Shown: one piece after another, positions 17,025-26,016 of the stretch
Layout: the number at the start of each line of letters is the position of its first letter
Position numbering within the stretch: the stretch's first letter is position 1
DNA from: CAYVKM01 sp964452045
GTDB taxonomy: Bacteria; Calditrichota; Calditrichia; RBG-13-44-9
DNA: 64,000 nucleotides
Assembly: GCA_964452045.1 (NCBI GenBank)
Contig: CAYVKM010000008.1
Location: 1 to 64,000 of the forward strand
Direction: 5' to 3'
Translations under genes and position numbers: made by a program
Notes under the pieces: model-generated
What the model saw: the letters and a program-made list of their open reading frames with translations, nothing else
Told to the model about the DNA's origin: nothing
Database searches by the model: none

Positions 17025-19112
17025 TCATTCAGTTTTTATACTGATAAAAGTTATATCATCATCCTGCATTCTTTTGTTTGCCCATTCATCACTTTCTCTC
17101 ACCAACCGATCTATCATTTCCTGAGGCGTGGAATCGGCAATCTGTCTAAATATAATTTTACAACTTTCAAATCCAAATATTTCGTTTTTTTCGTTTTGCC
17201 TTTCCAAAAATCCATCGCTCATAAGTAATATCACATCACCCGGTGATAATTCGGATTTACTTTTCTTATAGTCATAATCACAGAAAGCACCCAGTGGCGG
17301 ACCGCCGGGCTCGATTTTTTTGATACTGCCAGTTTCTTTCCGGTAGATTAATAATTCAGGCATTCCTCCGTTTATGACTTCCAGCTGGTTTTCTTTTATT
17401 CTCAATATTGATAGAGCCATTAAAAGCGGCTGCAGTCCCATGGCACAGATAGCCCTATTAAATTGTTGAAACATACCCTCGAGGTCGGATACCTCCGCCA
17501 AATTTTGAAACAGACCCTTCGTGGCGGTGACCATTGTGCCCGCCTGCATCCCATGTCCGGTTGCATCAGCAATAATAACCGTCAAAGTTCCATCATCACT
17601 CAAATGAAAATCGTAAAAATCACCTCCCACTTCGGTGGCGGTTTTCATATAGGCGGCAATATCTAGATGCGGAATTTTCGGTATCTCCTTTGGCAACATC
17701 GACAATTGCAGTTGTCTCGCTTCTTCCAGTTCCCGGGTTTTTCTTTCGTTCTCGGCTCTTTCCAATTCTGCCTGAACCTGTAACACGGCATTTTCCCTTT
17801 CCTGTTCAATCTGTTTGGCGGACAACTCCTTTACGGTAATAATTTGCTTTTCAAGATCGTTGTGCGTTTTGCCATACGATTTTGCCAGGTATACTGCCAT
17901 TGAAATGGGAAGAACCACAATATTGAAAAAAAACATAACCCCGGCAATTGAATTGAAGAGAGAGACCGGTAACAAATCGGACAAAACCATTCCGGATAAT
18001 GTTAATATCAGGAATACTATTGCACCGGTTGAAAGAATCCAGATATATTCAACTTTTCTGATAATGCCGATGAAAAATACCCGGATACTTTCGATGGTCA
18101 TGATCGCAATAACAATACCCAAAGGCATCATATACGAGAAGATACCCTCACTTCCAAAAAAGGCAGTCAGGTTAATAAGAACAAATGCCAGCAGGAATAA
18201 CCAGAATATTTTTATTACTTTTTTATAGACGATCCGGTAAATGAATAATAAGAAAAAAGTAAAGGTGAGCGAAACACCTCCGAACTGTAAAAAACGATAA
18301 AACGCTATCAGTTCGAGTTCACCGGGACCAGTTTTTTGCAGGTTAAAAGCGGTCCCGAATATGGAAATCCCAAATATGAAAAGGGCGAAATACAAATTTT
18401 CTTTTCTCTTGGCATAGAAAAAGTATAGAAGAAAAAATATAATTGAAAATGCCAGTGTGAATCCATCCAAACCCCAGCCAAAGGCTAATCCATCATAATA
18501 ATCCAAAAGTTCATTTTCAACACTAGCGTTGAAATCAAACAGGTATAATGAGAACCCGATGTGACTGAAAAACTTATTGTATAAATATTTGGATTCCAGA
18601 ACTCTGTGATTTGAGTATCTAACCGCTATTGTGTAAATTTTACTGGTATCGAGATTAATAACGAAAGGAGCGTATCCTGGATCATGAATTTCCTCATCAT
18701 TCCTGTTTGTGCTCACTTTGCCAAAGGTCAAAGATTTCTTCCCATTTACAAATATTTCAGATGCCCCCTCGTGATGGACATAAACCCCTATCGCCGAATT
18801 TACCAGTGAAGAATCGATCCTGAGGACCTTTCGAAACCACCCGATTCCCATCCATTCGGCAACATCGAACTCTTGCATGTCCATGAAGGGATTTATCTTC
18901 TCCCATCCGTTGTGGTTAAAATCAGGGGAAGACCAACTACTATTATCACCCGGATGATAACGCCAGAGAATGTCCCTGTCAAACTCAGCTAAATAAAATT
19001 TTTTTTGTTTAATACTATCAGCTGAGATGAAAAGTGTATCGCTGGTTTCTGCGATTAGATTTAGTGTTGTAATGAAGAGTGTTAATATAACGACAGGGTG
19101 AATCCTGGCCAT
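17025..19112 (-). CDS. 7TM-DISM receptor-like SpoIIE (PP2C) phosphatase
   Basis: 695 residues. Signal/anchor (1-20), periplasmic jelly-roll-like domain (about 30-190, with WRYHPGDNSSWSSPDFNHN), seven transmembrane helices (about 205-410), a coiled coil (410-465) and a C-terminal SpoIIE PP2C domain. The phosphatase motifs are intact: VGGDFYDF, IADATGHGM, SDGFLE and DDDITFISIK supply the metal-binding aspartates. This 7TMR-DISM architecture senses an external signal and dephosphorylates STAS antagonists such as the next gene. GAGGG precedes the ATG. A broken paralogue lies directly upstream. Confidence 0.9.
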   Translation of the reverse strand: MARIHPVVILTLFITTLNLIAETSDTLFISADSIKQKKFYLAEFDRDILWRYHPGDNSSWSSPDFNHNGWEKINPFMDMQEFDVAEWMGIGWFRKVLRIDSSLVNSAIGVYVHHEGASEIFVNGKKSLTFGKVSTNRNDEEIHDPGYAPFVINLDTSKIYTIAVRYSNHRVLESKYLYNKFFSHIGFSLYLFDFNASVENELLDYYDGLAFGWGLDGFTLAFSIIFFLLYFFYAKRKENLYFALFIFGISIFGTAFNLQKTGPGELELIAFYRFLQFGGVSLTFTFFLLFIYRIVYKKVIKIFWLFLLAFVLINLTAFFGSEGIFSYMMPLGIVIAIMTIESIRVFFIGIIRKVEYIWILSTGAIVFLILTLSGMVLSDLLPVSLFNSIAGVMFFFNIVVLPISMAVYLAKSYGKTHNDLEKQIITVKELSAKQIEQERENAVLQVQAELERAENERKTRELEEARQLQLSMLPKEIPKIPHLDIAAYMKTATEVGGDFYDFHLSDDGTLTVIIADATGHGMQAGTMVTATKGLFQNLAEVSDLEGMFQQFNRAICAMGLQPLLMALSILRIKENQLEVINGGMPELLIYRKETGSIKKIEPGGPPLGAFCDYDYKKSKSELSPGDVILLMSDGFLERQNEKNEIFGFESCKIIFRQIADSTPQEMIDRLVRESDEWANKRMQDDDITFISIKTE

Positions 19113-19124
19113 TAGCCCTCAATT

Positions 19125-19427
19125 TTATTTCATTTTAATAATTACAAAGGTAATATCATCATTCTGATTTTGGTCTTCACGTCATTTTTTTCCAGCATCG
19201 GAGAGTTGCCTGATAATTTCCTGTGGACTTTCACCTGTTAATTCAAGGAAAAACCGTTTAACCCGGGGATAGTCCATAATTTTTTTCTCATTATACAATT
19301 TAGCATGGGCAATATACAGGGTGTTAAATTTTGCCTCTAAATTAGGATACTTCTCAGGGAAATCAAAATTTTCTTTAAGGGAATTGTTGAAGGGAGTAGG
19401 CTGTAGAGCAGACCCGTTTCCACCAGG
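19125..19427 (-). pseudogene. remnant of a second SpoIIE phosphatase gene
   Basis: Leftward frame open from a TAA at 19428-19430 to a TAA at 19125-19127, interrupted once by TGA at 19182-19184. It ends with PRVKRFFLELTGESPQEIIR, then SDAGKK, the stop, then REDQNQNDDITFVIIKMK. The last part is the C-terminus of a SpoIIE/PP2C domain and resembles the neighbouring intact phosphatase (DDDITFISIK). A Trp is common at the stop position in this family, so TGG to TGA is the simplest explanation. The rest of the catalytic domain and any sensor part are missing. This is a decayed 3' end of a tandem duplicate. Confidence 0.75.
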
Positions 19428-19563
19428 TTAAGGCCTACTATTGGTTAATATGATTTCTGACTATGAGAAATCTTTTCAAATAGAATCGAGCTTGCGATAA
19501 ATTATCCCGGATTGTTTTCGAGATGGAATCAGTATAATTTCAAAACAAAAAGGATAATAAAAG

Positions 19564-20247
19564 ATGTCCCGTCTTTTTTTTAATTCAAAATCCCAATCAG
19601 AACCAGCCTGGCCCATTTGTTTCAGGATTGTTCTCATCCTGATACTTCTTTTCGCTGCCTTTTCATTCGGGCAGGTGGGTGACGAACAGAATCGGAATCA
19701 GTGGCAGCAGCCGGAACGTATCATGGACTCCGTCGGGGTGAAGGCTGGCATGAGAATCGGGGAAATTGGTGCGGGGGAGGGATATTTTACCTTTAAATTG
19801 TCTAACCGGGTTGGGGAGGATGGTCTGATTTATGCCAATGATATTTCCGAAACTAAACTAAACAAGCTGCGCCAACACATTCAACACCAGAATATATCCA
19901 ACGTTCGGGTTGTAAAAGGCAAAGAGAATGATCCACTTTTTCCGGAAACCGGATTGGATATGATCATTATGGTTTATGTCTTCCACGACCTGTCGGATCC
20001 CGTAAACCTTATGGAGAATATTAAAAAATACTTATCCCCCGGAGCTCCGGTGGTAATTGTAGATCGCGATCCGGACCGGTATGGTACCTGGCGCAGCCAC
20101 TTCATGTCCCGGAGCGAGATTGTGAAGAAAGTTGAGCAGGCGAAATACCGGATTGTAAAGACCTTTACTTTCCTGCCAAGGGATAATATTTATATTTGTC
20201 TGCCGCTTCAGATGGAAGGTGAATCAAAATCCGGCCGGGAGGAATAA
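19564..20247 (+). CDS. signal-peptide-bearing class I SAM-dependent methyltransferase
   Basis: 227 residues. The N-terminus has a hydrophobic segment (about residues 20-37) ending AAFSFGQ, which looks like a signal peptide or anchor. A class I methyltransferase domain follows: the SAM-binding loop is RIGEIGAGEGYFTFKL, then YANDISETKL, and VYVFHDLSDPVNLM in motif IV. The family to which it belongs often has this leader and a preceding 'QWQQPERIMD' motif, also present here. SAM is not normally found outside the cytoplasm, so the domain may be anchored facing inward. Substrate unknown. Confidence 0.75.
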   Translation: MSRLFFNSKSQSEPAWPICFRIVLILILLFAAFSFGQVGDEQNRNQWQQPERIMDSVGVKAGMRIGEIGAGEGYFTFKLSNRVGEDGLIYANDISETKLNKLRQHIQHQNISNVRVVKGKENDPLFPETGLDMIIMVYVFHDLSDPVNLMENIKKYLSPGAPVVIVDRDPDRYGTWRSHFMSRSEIVKKVEQAKYRIVKTFTFLPRDNIYICLPLQMEGESKSGREE

Positions 20248-20315
20248 TCCGCACCGGTCTCGGATGAGGCTAAATCACCTTAAAGAAAACCGACCTCCCA
20301 ACGTCCTGATGAGCC

Positions 20316-21791
20316 TTATTCATTCAAATTTAGAGCCTCGCCCAGCACATCTTCTACCGTGTAAAAATCGATTGGACCAAGATTCATATTCCGCAAGGAC
20401 GGTTCAATCTTCTCCCGGTCGCCTACGATGATAATGTCCACCTGTGCCGGGACAATATATTTATCCGCGGTCTGCTGAACCTGCTTTCCGCTGACCGCCA
20501 GGATGTTTCCGATATATTTATTGAAATAATCGTCCGGTAACTGATACATAATCAGGTCTTCCAGCTGATCGGCAATCTCGTCCACCGTCTCGAAATTCCT
20601 GGGATAGCGCAGGGCAATATAGTTTTTTGCCCGGATTAGTACTTCTTCGGTCACCGGGGAGCGGATATCATCCAATTCCTTCATAAATTCCTGTAACGCT
20701 TTATCGGTCACCTCGGTCTGGACAGAAGAGCGGGCAATAAACGGTCCGGGATCGGTCAGGAACATAAAATAAGATCCGGCACCATAGGTATAGCCATGGG
20801 TTTCCCGCAGATTCTGATTCAGCCGGGAGGCAAATGAGCCGCCCAGGATAGTATTCATCACTAAAGCGGCGTAGTAATCCTTGGTTTCCCTGGGCAGTCC
20901 GATACGGCCAATACTGATTACCGACTGGGCAGCGCCGGGTTTGTCCACCAGCAAAATCTTGCGGGATTTTACCTGTTCGACTTTAGGCAACTCAACCGGT
21001 ATTACTTTACCGGCTTGCCACTGACCAAAAGCATTCTCTAATTTTTGCATGATCTCCAGAGGATTTACATCTCCCACCACAATGATAGCCGAGTTATTGG
21101 GTAAAAAATTAGTCTGGTAAAAGTTCTTTAGATCTTCAACAGTAAAAGATCGGATATTCTTTTCGCTGCCGATACTGGTGGAACCATAGGGATGATTTTC
21201 GCCATACAGCGCTCTGCTGGTGAGAATAGAGGCTATGGTATTTGGCTGATCATGCCACTGCATAAGAGTGGTTAGCCGTTCCTTTCTCAACCGCCCCAGT
21301 TCTGCCTCTGGAAAGGTCGGTTCCAGTACGATATCCTTTAACAGGACCAGGGCGGAGTCGAGCTTATTCAAGGGCGTGTGCAGACTTATCCGGGAGGAGT
21401 GGTATCCGGCAGATGTTGAAATCCGGGCGCCCAGATAGTCGATGGCGTCGGCCAGTGCCAGAGCATCCCGCTTACCAGCGCCTTCATCCATCATATCCAG
21501 GGTCAGGCTGGCCAGACCGGTTTTTTCAACCGGATCATTCACCCGGCCTGCTTTAACCATTACATTGATCTGAACCAGCGGTACCTGGTGTTTTTCCATA
21601 AAAATAACCGGCAGACCGTTGGAGAGCTGAAATTTCTGGATTGGTGGCAAGTTCAGGGTCGGCGGAGGACCAAGTTGCGGTGGTTCGTTCCGGTCTACCT
21701 TTTGTCCCGGGGAAATATTGACAAAAAGTATCAGGAAAAAAATGGTTAAGAAAAGGATGGTTATTTTTCGGTATGTTTTAAAGGTATTCAT
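20316..21791 (-). CDS. M16 family peptidase-like subunit lacking the zinc motif
   Basis: 491 residues with a signal peptide (about 1-29). Two M16 half-domains are recognisable (GLASLTLDMMDEGAGKRDAL and the C-terminal HGYTYGAGSYF region). The HxxEH zinc site is replaced by TLDMMDEG, so this is the non-catalytic partner, like the alpha subunit of mitochondrial processing peptidase. The Arg/Tyr pair that positions substrate is partly retained (HGYTYG). It starts one base inside the stop codon of the catalytic partner (TAATG). The two probably form a periplasmic heterodimer. Confidence 0.87.
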   Translation of the reverse strand: MNTFKTYRKITILFLTIFFLILFVNISPGQKVDRNEPPQLGPPPTLNLPPIQKFQLSNGLPVIFMEKHQVPLVQINVMVKAGRVNDPVEKTGLASLTLDMMDEGAGKRDALALADAIDYLGARISTSAGYHSSRISLHTPLNKLDSALVLLKDIVLEPTFPEAELGRLRKERLTTLMQWHDQPNTIASILTSRALYGENHPYGSTSIGSEKNIRSFTVEDLKNFYQTNFLPNNSAIIVVGDVNPLEIMQKLENAFGQWQAGKVIPVELPKVEQVKSRKILLVDKPGAAQSVISIGRIGLPRETKDYYAALVMNTILGGSFASRLNQNLRETHGYTYGAGSYFMFLTDPGPFIARSSVQTEVTDKALQEFMKELDDIRSPVTEEVLIRAKNYIALRYPRNFETVDEIADQLEDLIMYQLPDDYFNKYIGNILAVSGKQVQQTADKYIVPAQVDIIIVGDREKIEPSLRNMNLGPIDFYTVEDVLGEALNLNE

Positions 21792-23158
21792 TATTTATCC
21801 TCCTTTTCTTTGCTGACGGCCAAATCTGTTTTACCTTCCGGCACCACGCTCAGAATAACCCTCCCGTCATCCTTCAGATATTTTATCATCATTTCCTGAA
21901 TTTTCTCCGGATTTAACTGGCGGTAACGATTGAGATCCTTATTGAAATAATCCGGCGTTCCGGTGTAAAAATAGTAGCTATTGAGCTTGTCTGCTTTTCC
22001 CCCGAAGCCGCCTACTGTTTCCAGCTGATCAAGAAAACCAGCCTCAAATTGATTTATCGCCCGTTGCACTTCATATTCAGTTGGCGGTGCTTCCCTGAGC
22101 CGGGACAGTTCTTCCTGAATAATCTTCTCAATCTCTGCCAGAGTATGGCCGGTCCGGGCGGTAGCAACAATGATGAAAGAAGAAGAATGTTTCATTGAGT
22201 ACTGAAAGGTAGAAATATCCTGAGCAATTTGCATATCATAGACCAGTCTTTTATACAGACGGGAGTTTTTTCCTCCGGTCAGGATGTTGGAGAGGGCGTC
22301 GAATTCGGCATCTCCGACGCTATAGAAAGGTGGAGTAATCCAGGCAAGATAGAGGCGAGGTAGCTGAACTTTATCTTCCAGTACGACTATTTTTTGTTCA
22401 TCCAATGAAACCGGAGGAAAATCCGGGATCGGGACGGTACCACCTTCCGGAATAGCACCAAACCATTTTTGCACCAATTCCTGGGTTTTATCCGGATCGA
22501 TATCCCCGGCTATTACCAGGCTGGCATTATTAGGGATATAATATGTTTTAAAAAATTCCACCACATCCTGATAGCTGGCAGCAGTCAGATCCTCCATGGA
22601 ACCGATAGTTGGCCAGTGGTAGGGATAATCCGGTGGATAAAGATTTTCGAATAGTCTGACAAAAGCCATTCCATAGGGCTGGTTTTCATAACGCTGTCTG
22701 CGTTCGTTTTTTACCACATCCCGCTGACCATCCACTTTCTCCGGGGTCATAGCGTTTAGCAGATAGCCCATCCGATCCGATTCCAGAAACAGGGCTAACG
22801 GCACTGCATTGCTCGGGACATTTTCCCAATAATTTGTCCGGTCGGTATTGGTGGATCCGTTGTTATCGCCCCCGGCAGATTCCAACCATTCATCAAATTT
22901 ACCCTCCGGCACATGACCGGAGCCTTCAAACATCAAGTGTTCGAAAAGATGGGCAAAACCGGTCCGGCCCGGTTTTTCATTCCCCGATCCCACATGATAC
23001 CAGATGTTGACGCTTACCGTGGGAATGGAATGATCTTCATGCAGGATAACCGTTAATCCGTTTGGCAGGGTAAACTGGGTGAAGGGGATTTCCAGGGTGA
23101 TTTGTTCTGCCAGGACGGGAAGAAAATAGATCAGAATAAATAATACCAGTTTTTTCAT
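21791..23158 (-). CDS. M16 family zinc peptidase, catalytic subunit
   Basis: 455 residues with a signal peptide (1-17). The inverted zinc motif is present as HLFEHLMFEGS (HxxEH), and the third ligand is likely the Glu in DVVKNERRQRYENQPYG. Two M16 domains follow the usual order. Exported M16 pairs are common in FCB bacteria and degrade peptides or process exported proteins. The next gene, a zinc-less M16, overlaps by one base. GGAGAAG stands before the ATG. Confidence 0.92.
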   Translation of the reverse strand: MKKLVLFILIYFLPVLAEQITLEIPFTQFTLPNGLTVILHEDHSIPTVSVNIWYHVGSGNEKPGRTGFAHLFEHLMFEGSGHVPEGKFDEWLESAGGDNNGSTNTDRTNYWENVPSNAVPLALFLESDRMGYLLNAMTPEKVDGQRDVVKNERRQRYENQPYGMAFVRLFENLYPPDYPYHWPTIGSMEDLTAASYQDVVEFFKTYYIPNNASLVIAGDIDPDKTQELVQKWFGAIPEGGTVPIPDFPPVSLDEQKIVVLEDKVQLPRLYLAWITPPFYSVGDAEFDALSNILTGGKNSRLYKRLVYDMQIAQDISTFQYSMKHSSSFIIVATARTGHTLAEIEKIIQEELSRLREAPPTEYEVQRAINQFEAGFLDQLETVGGFGGKADKLNSYYFYTGTPDYFNKDLNRYRQLNPEKIQEMMIKYLKDDGRVILSVVPEGKTDLAVSKEKEDK

Positions 23159-23612
23159 TCTCTTCTCCTTTTTTATATGTTAGAAAATTTTAAGAATATA
23201 TTTAAACAAATTGAGAAAGAATTAAAGCGGTATGATAACTTGTGGCCGTCATTCCGGGTCCCGCATTGACGGGAAGAAATTTTTGCCACTAAACATTTCA
23301 TCACCCTTTTTTATATAATAAGAAATAGATTTCTCCACTTCGGTTCTTCCAACTTACAGTCGAAATGACTCAATATAAACCATTCCCCATTGGGCAAGTT
23401 AAATCTTTTCATAATAACCAAATGTTCTTGTTCCCCGGTTATCTGAATTTAAGGCACCTGATAATAGACGCAAAAGGTAAATTTAAGTTACTGCACAGTT
23501 TTCACTGAATTATTATCGGGGTGATAAAAAGATATACTTATTACCACTTTTTCATTTTGCCGCATCCTGCTGCTGGGTTATATTTATTTTAGACTAAATT
23601 CCTGGTAAAAAT
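23159..23612. other. intergenic stretch with repeat-like fragments
   Basis: 454 bases between divergent genes. GTCATTCCGGGTCCCGCATT (near 23249) and AGATTTCTCCACTTCGGTTC (near 23329) resemble common interspersed repeats. A fragment similar to the second (AGATTTCTCGACTCAAACCG) lies near 34612. No gene or clear promoter is seen. Confidence 0.35.
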
Positions 23613-25193
23613 ATGAAAAAACCGGGCATACTCAATGGTGCCTTAATTGGTGTCCTCCTCACTGCACCGATGATTGCCCTGCTTTACCTGGCCTGGAAAT
23701 CACTTCGACTCGCTTTTGTCCCATTCAATCTGTTTGACTGGTTGGCCCGGGTACTGCCTGGTTCGATAGTTACCTTTAGCATTGAAAATATGGTGAAGGT
23801 AATCTGGATGTTTGAATTAGGTAACACTGCCATCGTTGCCAAGTCCGCCGAGCAAACCATGGCGATTATCATTTTCTTCCTGGCTGGTGTGGTGGGTGGA
23901 ATAATTTTATCTGCTCTGAATCGGTTGATTAAAAAATCGCCATTGGTTGTCGGAATAATTGGAGGAGCGGCCTTTGCTCTTCCCATGCTGATCATCAGTC
24001 TAAGCATCGACAGAACAAGCACGGTGAGTACATTGGTCAATGTTTTTTGGATTTTTCTGATCTTTCTACTCTGGGGATATTTATATGGCCGAATCTACCA
24101 GACGTTATGGAATAAGCTGGAAGAGGATGAGGCAGTTCAAATAGACCGCCGGCGTTTTCTGATCCGCCTGGGTGGAGTAACCGCGGTGATTACCGTGGCC
24201 GGAGCTTCACTGGGCATGTTCTTTAATAGGCAAAAGCCCGCGAGCGATGAACCCTGGTCCGCAACCCACGCTTTGCCTAATGCCGATGCCAAAGTGCAGC
24301 CGGCTCCCGGTACCCGTCCCGAGTTTACCCCGGTTGCGGATCATTACCGGATCGATATTAACACCACCCCGCCGCAGATTGATGAAATGACCTGGCGTCT
24401 CCGGATAAATGGATTGGTAGAGCAACCTCTTGAATTGACACTTGAAAAACTGCGCGCCTACCCACCAACAAATCAATTTATCACCCTGGAATGCATTTCC
24501 AATCCGGTAGGTGGAGACTTGATCAGTACCCAACGCTGGACCGGGGTGAGTCTGCAAAAACTTCTGCCCGATCTTCGGTTGAAACCGGAGGCAACCCATT
24601 TGAAGATTACATCGGCTGACGGATTTTTCGAAACGGTCTCATTGGAAACGATTAAAAATGATGAGCGAATTATGTTTACTTACGCCTGGGATGGTCTTCC
24701 CCTCCCAGCAACACATGGATTTCCATTACGCATATACATTCCGGACCGCTATGGGATGAAACAACCCAAGTGGATTGAATCCGTGGAAGCGATTGATGAG
24801 AGGGAAGCCGGCTATTGGGTTGTCCGTGGCTGGGATCGAAAAGCTCAGATGAAGTCCACCTCAGTGATCGATACAATAGCAGTAGATTCGGTCATCACTA
24901 CCGCGGATGGACAGAAACTAATTCCTGTGGGTGGTATCGCTTATGCCGGAGCACGGGGGATTTCCAGAGTGGGAGTACAACTGGATAATGGCGACTGGCA
25001 TGCGGCCGAGCTCCGCACCCCACTGTCTTCTACTACCTGGGTTATCTGGCGTTACAATCTGCCTTTTCAGGAAGGCGAACGTAGGTTAACCGTTCGATGT
25101 TTTGAAGGCACTGGTACGACCCAGATTGCAACGCCTGAGGATTCTTACCCCTCCGGGGCTACCGGTCTCAATGGCAAAACCGCTAGGCTCTAA
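23613..25193 (+). CDS. membrane-anchored sulfite-oxidase-like molybdopterin enzyme
   Basis: 526 residues. Residues 1-165 hold four or five hydrophobic helices of an uncharacterised membrane domain. A twin-arginine-like motif RRRFLIRLGG (about 179-188) precedes another hydrophobic helix. Residues 240-430 form the sulfite-oxidase/YedY molybdopterin domain, with the Mo-ligand cysteine in ITLECISNPVGGD (about residue 294). The C-terminal 100 residues resemble the Mo-co dimerisation domain (GGIAYAGARGISRVGVQL). The molybdenum domain would face the periplasm. Substrate is unknown. No separate heme subunit gene is adjacent. Confidence 0.85.
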   Translation: MKKPGILNGALIGVLLTAPMIALLYLAWKSLRLAFVPFNLFDWLARVLPGSIVTFSIENMVKVIWMFELGNTAIVAKSAEQTMAIIIFFLAGVVGGIILSALNRLIKKSPLVVGIIGGAAFALPMLIISLSIDRTSTVSTLVNVFWIFLIFLLWGYLYGRIYQTLWNKLEEDEAVQIDRRRFLIRLGGVTAVITVAGASLGMFFNRQKPASDEPWSATHALPNADAKVQPAPGTRPEFTPVADHYRIDINTTPPQIDEMTWRLRINGLVEQPLELTLEKLRAYPPTNQFITLECISNPVGGDLISTQRWTGVSLQKLLPDLRLKPEATHLKITSADGFFETVSLETIKNDERIMFTYAWDGLPLPATHGFPLRIYIPDRYGMKQPKWIESVEAIDEREAGYWVVRGWDRKAQMKSTSVIDTIAVDSVITTADGQKLIPVGGIAYAGARGISRVGVQLDNGDWHAAELRTPLSSTTWVIWRYNLPFQEGERRLTVRCFEGTGTTQIATPEDSYPSGATGLNGKTARL

Positions 25194-25367
25194 ACAATTC
25201 CACAATTTTTTAATGGAGAATAAATAGATAGAAAAAATATCCTGCGATTTTAGATTCACTGGGACAGGATAAATCCATGAATACTAAAAGCCAATTGCTT
25301 AAATGACTTTTCGCTTTACTAAGAACTCTAATGAATGATGAATAAAGTGCGCCAAATTTATCAGAAA

Positions 25368-25496
25368 TCAATAATATTTTCGAATGATTTCCTTCAACCG
25401 GCGGGCTTCGATGATGAGAATGACCAGAATAACGAATGACAGTGCTATTATAAAAATCAATATCGGTAGTATCACTTCATTGAGTATCTGATCCAT
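25368..25496 (-). CDS. 42-residue single-pass membrane peptide (RLKxxIRKYY family)
   Basis: Leftward ATG at 25494-25496, preceded by AGGGAAGG, encodes MDQILNEVILPILIFIIALS, the rest of one transmembrane helix, and the tail EARRLKEIIRKYY before TGA. It matches the peptide encoded at 3131-3253 in length, in the EVxLP motif before the helix and in the RLKxxIRKYY ending. The intervening DNA differs, so the resemblance is not a recent duplication. Function unknown. It lies in the gap between the molybdopterin enzyme and another small gene. Confidence 0.65.
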   Translation of the reverse strand: MDQILNEVILPILIFIIALSFVILVILIIEARRLKEIIRKYY

Positions 25497-25635
25497 GGCC
25501 TTCCCTGTAAATTATATGCGGATAGCAGGAAAAGGATTGGGGGGACCAGCATTCGGTTTTCCCGCCATCCGCAGGCAATAATTAATACTTAAAATAGAAC
25601 AGGGATTAGATAGAGATCACAATTATTGAGATGTT

Positions 25636-25833
25636 TTATGTATTTCCAGAGAGGGTTTCTTCCAGTTTGCTCAAATGATGTTCCGTCCGCTGCAGCTTGC
25701 GCAATTTCAGAAAAAGTCTGGTTCTTTTCGTTTTATGATAAGAAATATTACCTTCGCCGCCCATCTCCTGAATAACCGTCAGCAATTCCCGGTAGTTCTT
25801 GTCATACGCGTTGCGGATCTCCGGGAGTGTCAT
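25636..25833 (-). CDS. hypothetical 65-residue basic protein
   Basis: A small, highly charged, probably helical protein: LPEIRNAYDKNYRELLTVIQ, then a lysine/arginine-rich middle (YHKTKRTRLFLKLRKLQRTE). AAGAGGT lies 6 bases before the ATG, which supports expression. No family is recognised. It is in the same orientation as the 42-residue membrane peptide about 140 bp downstream and may share its transcript. Confidence 0.5.
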   Translation of the reverse strand: MTLPEIRNAYDKNYRELLTVIQEMGGEGNISYHKTKRTRLFLKLRKLQRTEHHLSKLEETLSGNT

Positions 25834-26016
25834 AGATACCTCTTTTTTAAATCTGACTGGTCCTTATTTAAGATTATCGGATTAAATGGAAATAGTTTTA
25901 GGAATTGAAAAACGGGAACGATTACCATAATTTGGCGTTTGTGGGAAGATGGTGGATAAATCAATAAAGAATCTGATTTTTATCGCTTTTGTAGTTCAAT
26001 AAAAAGAGGTATCAAA

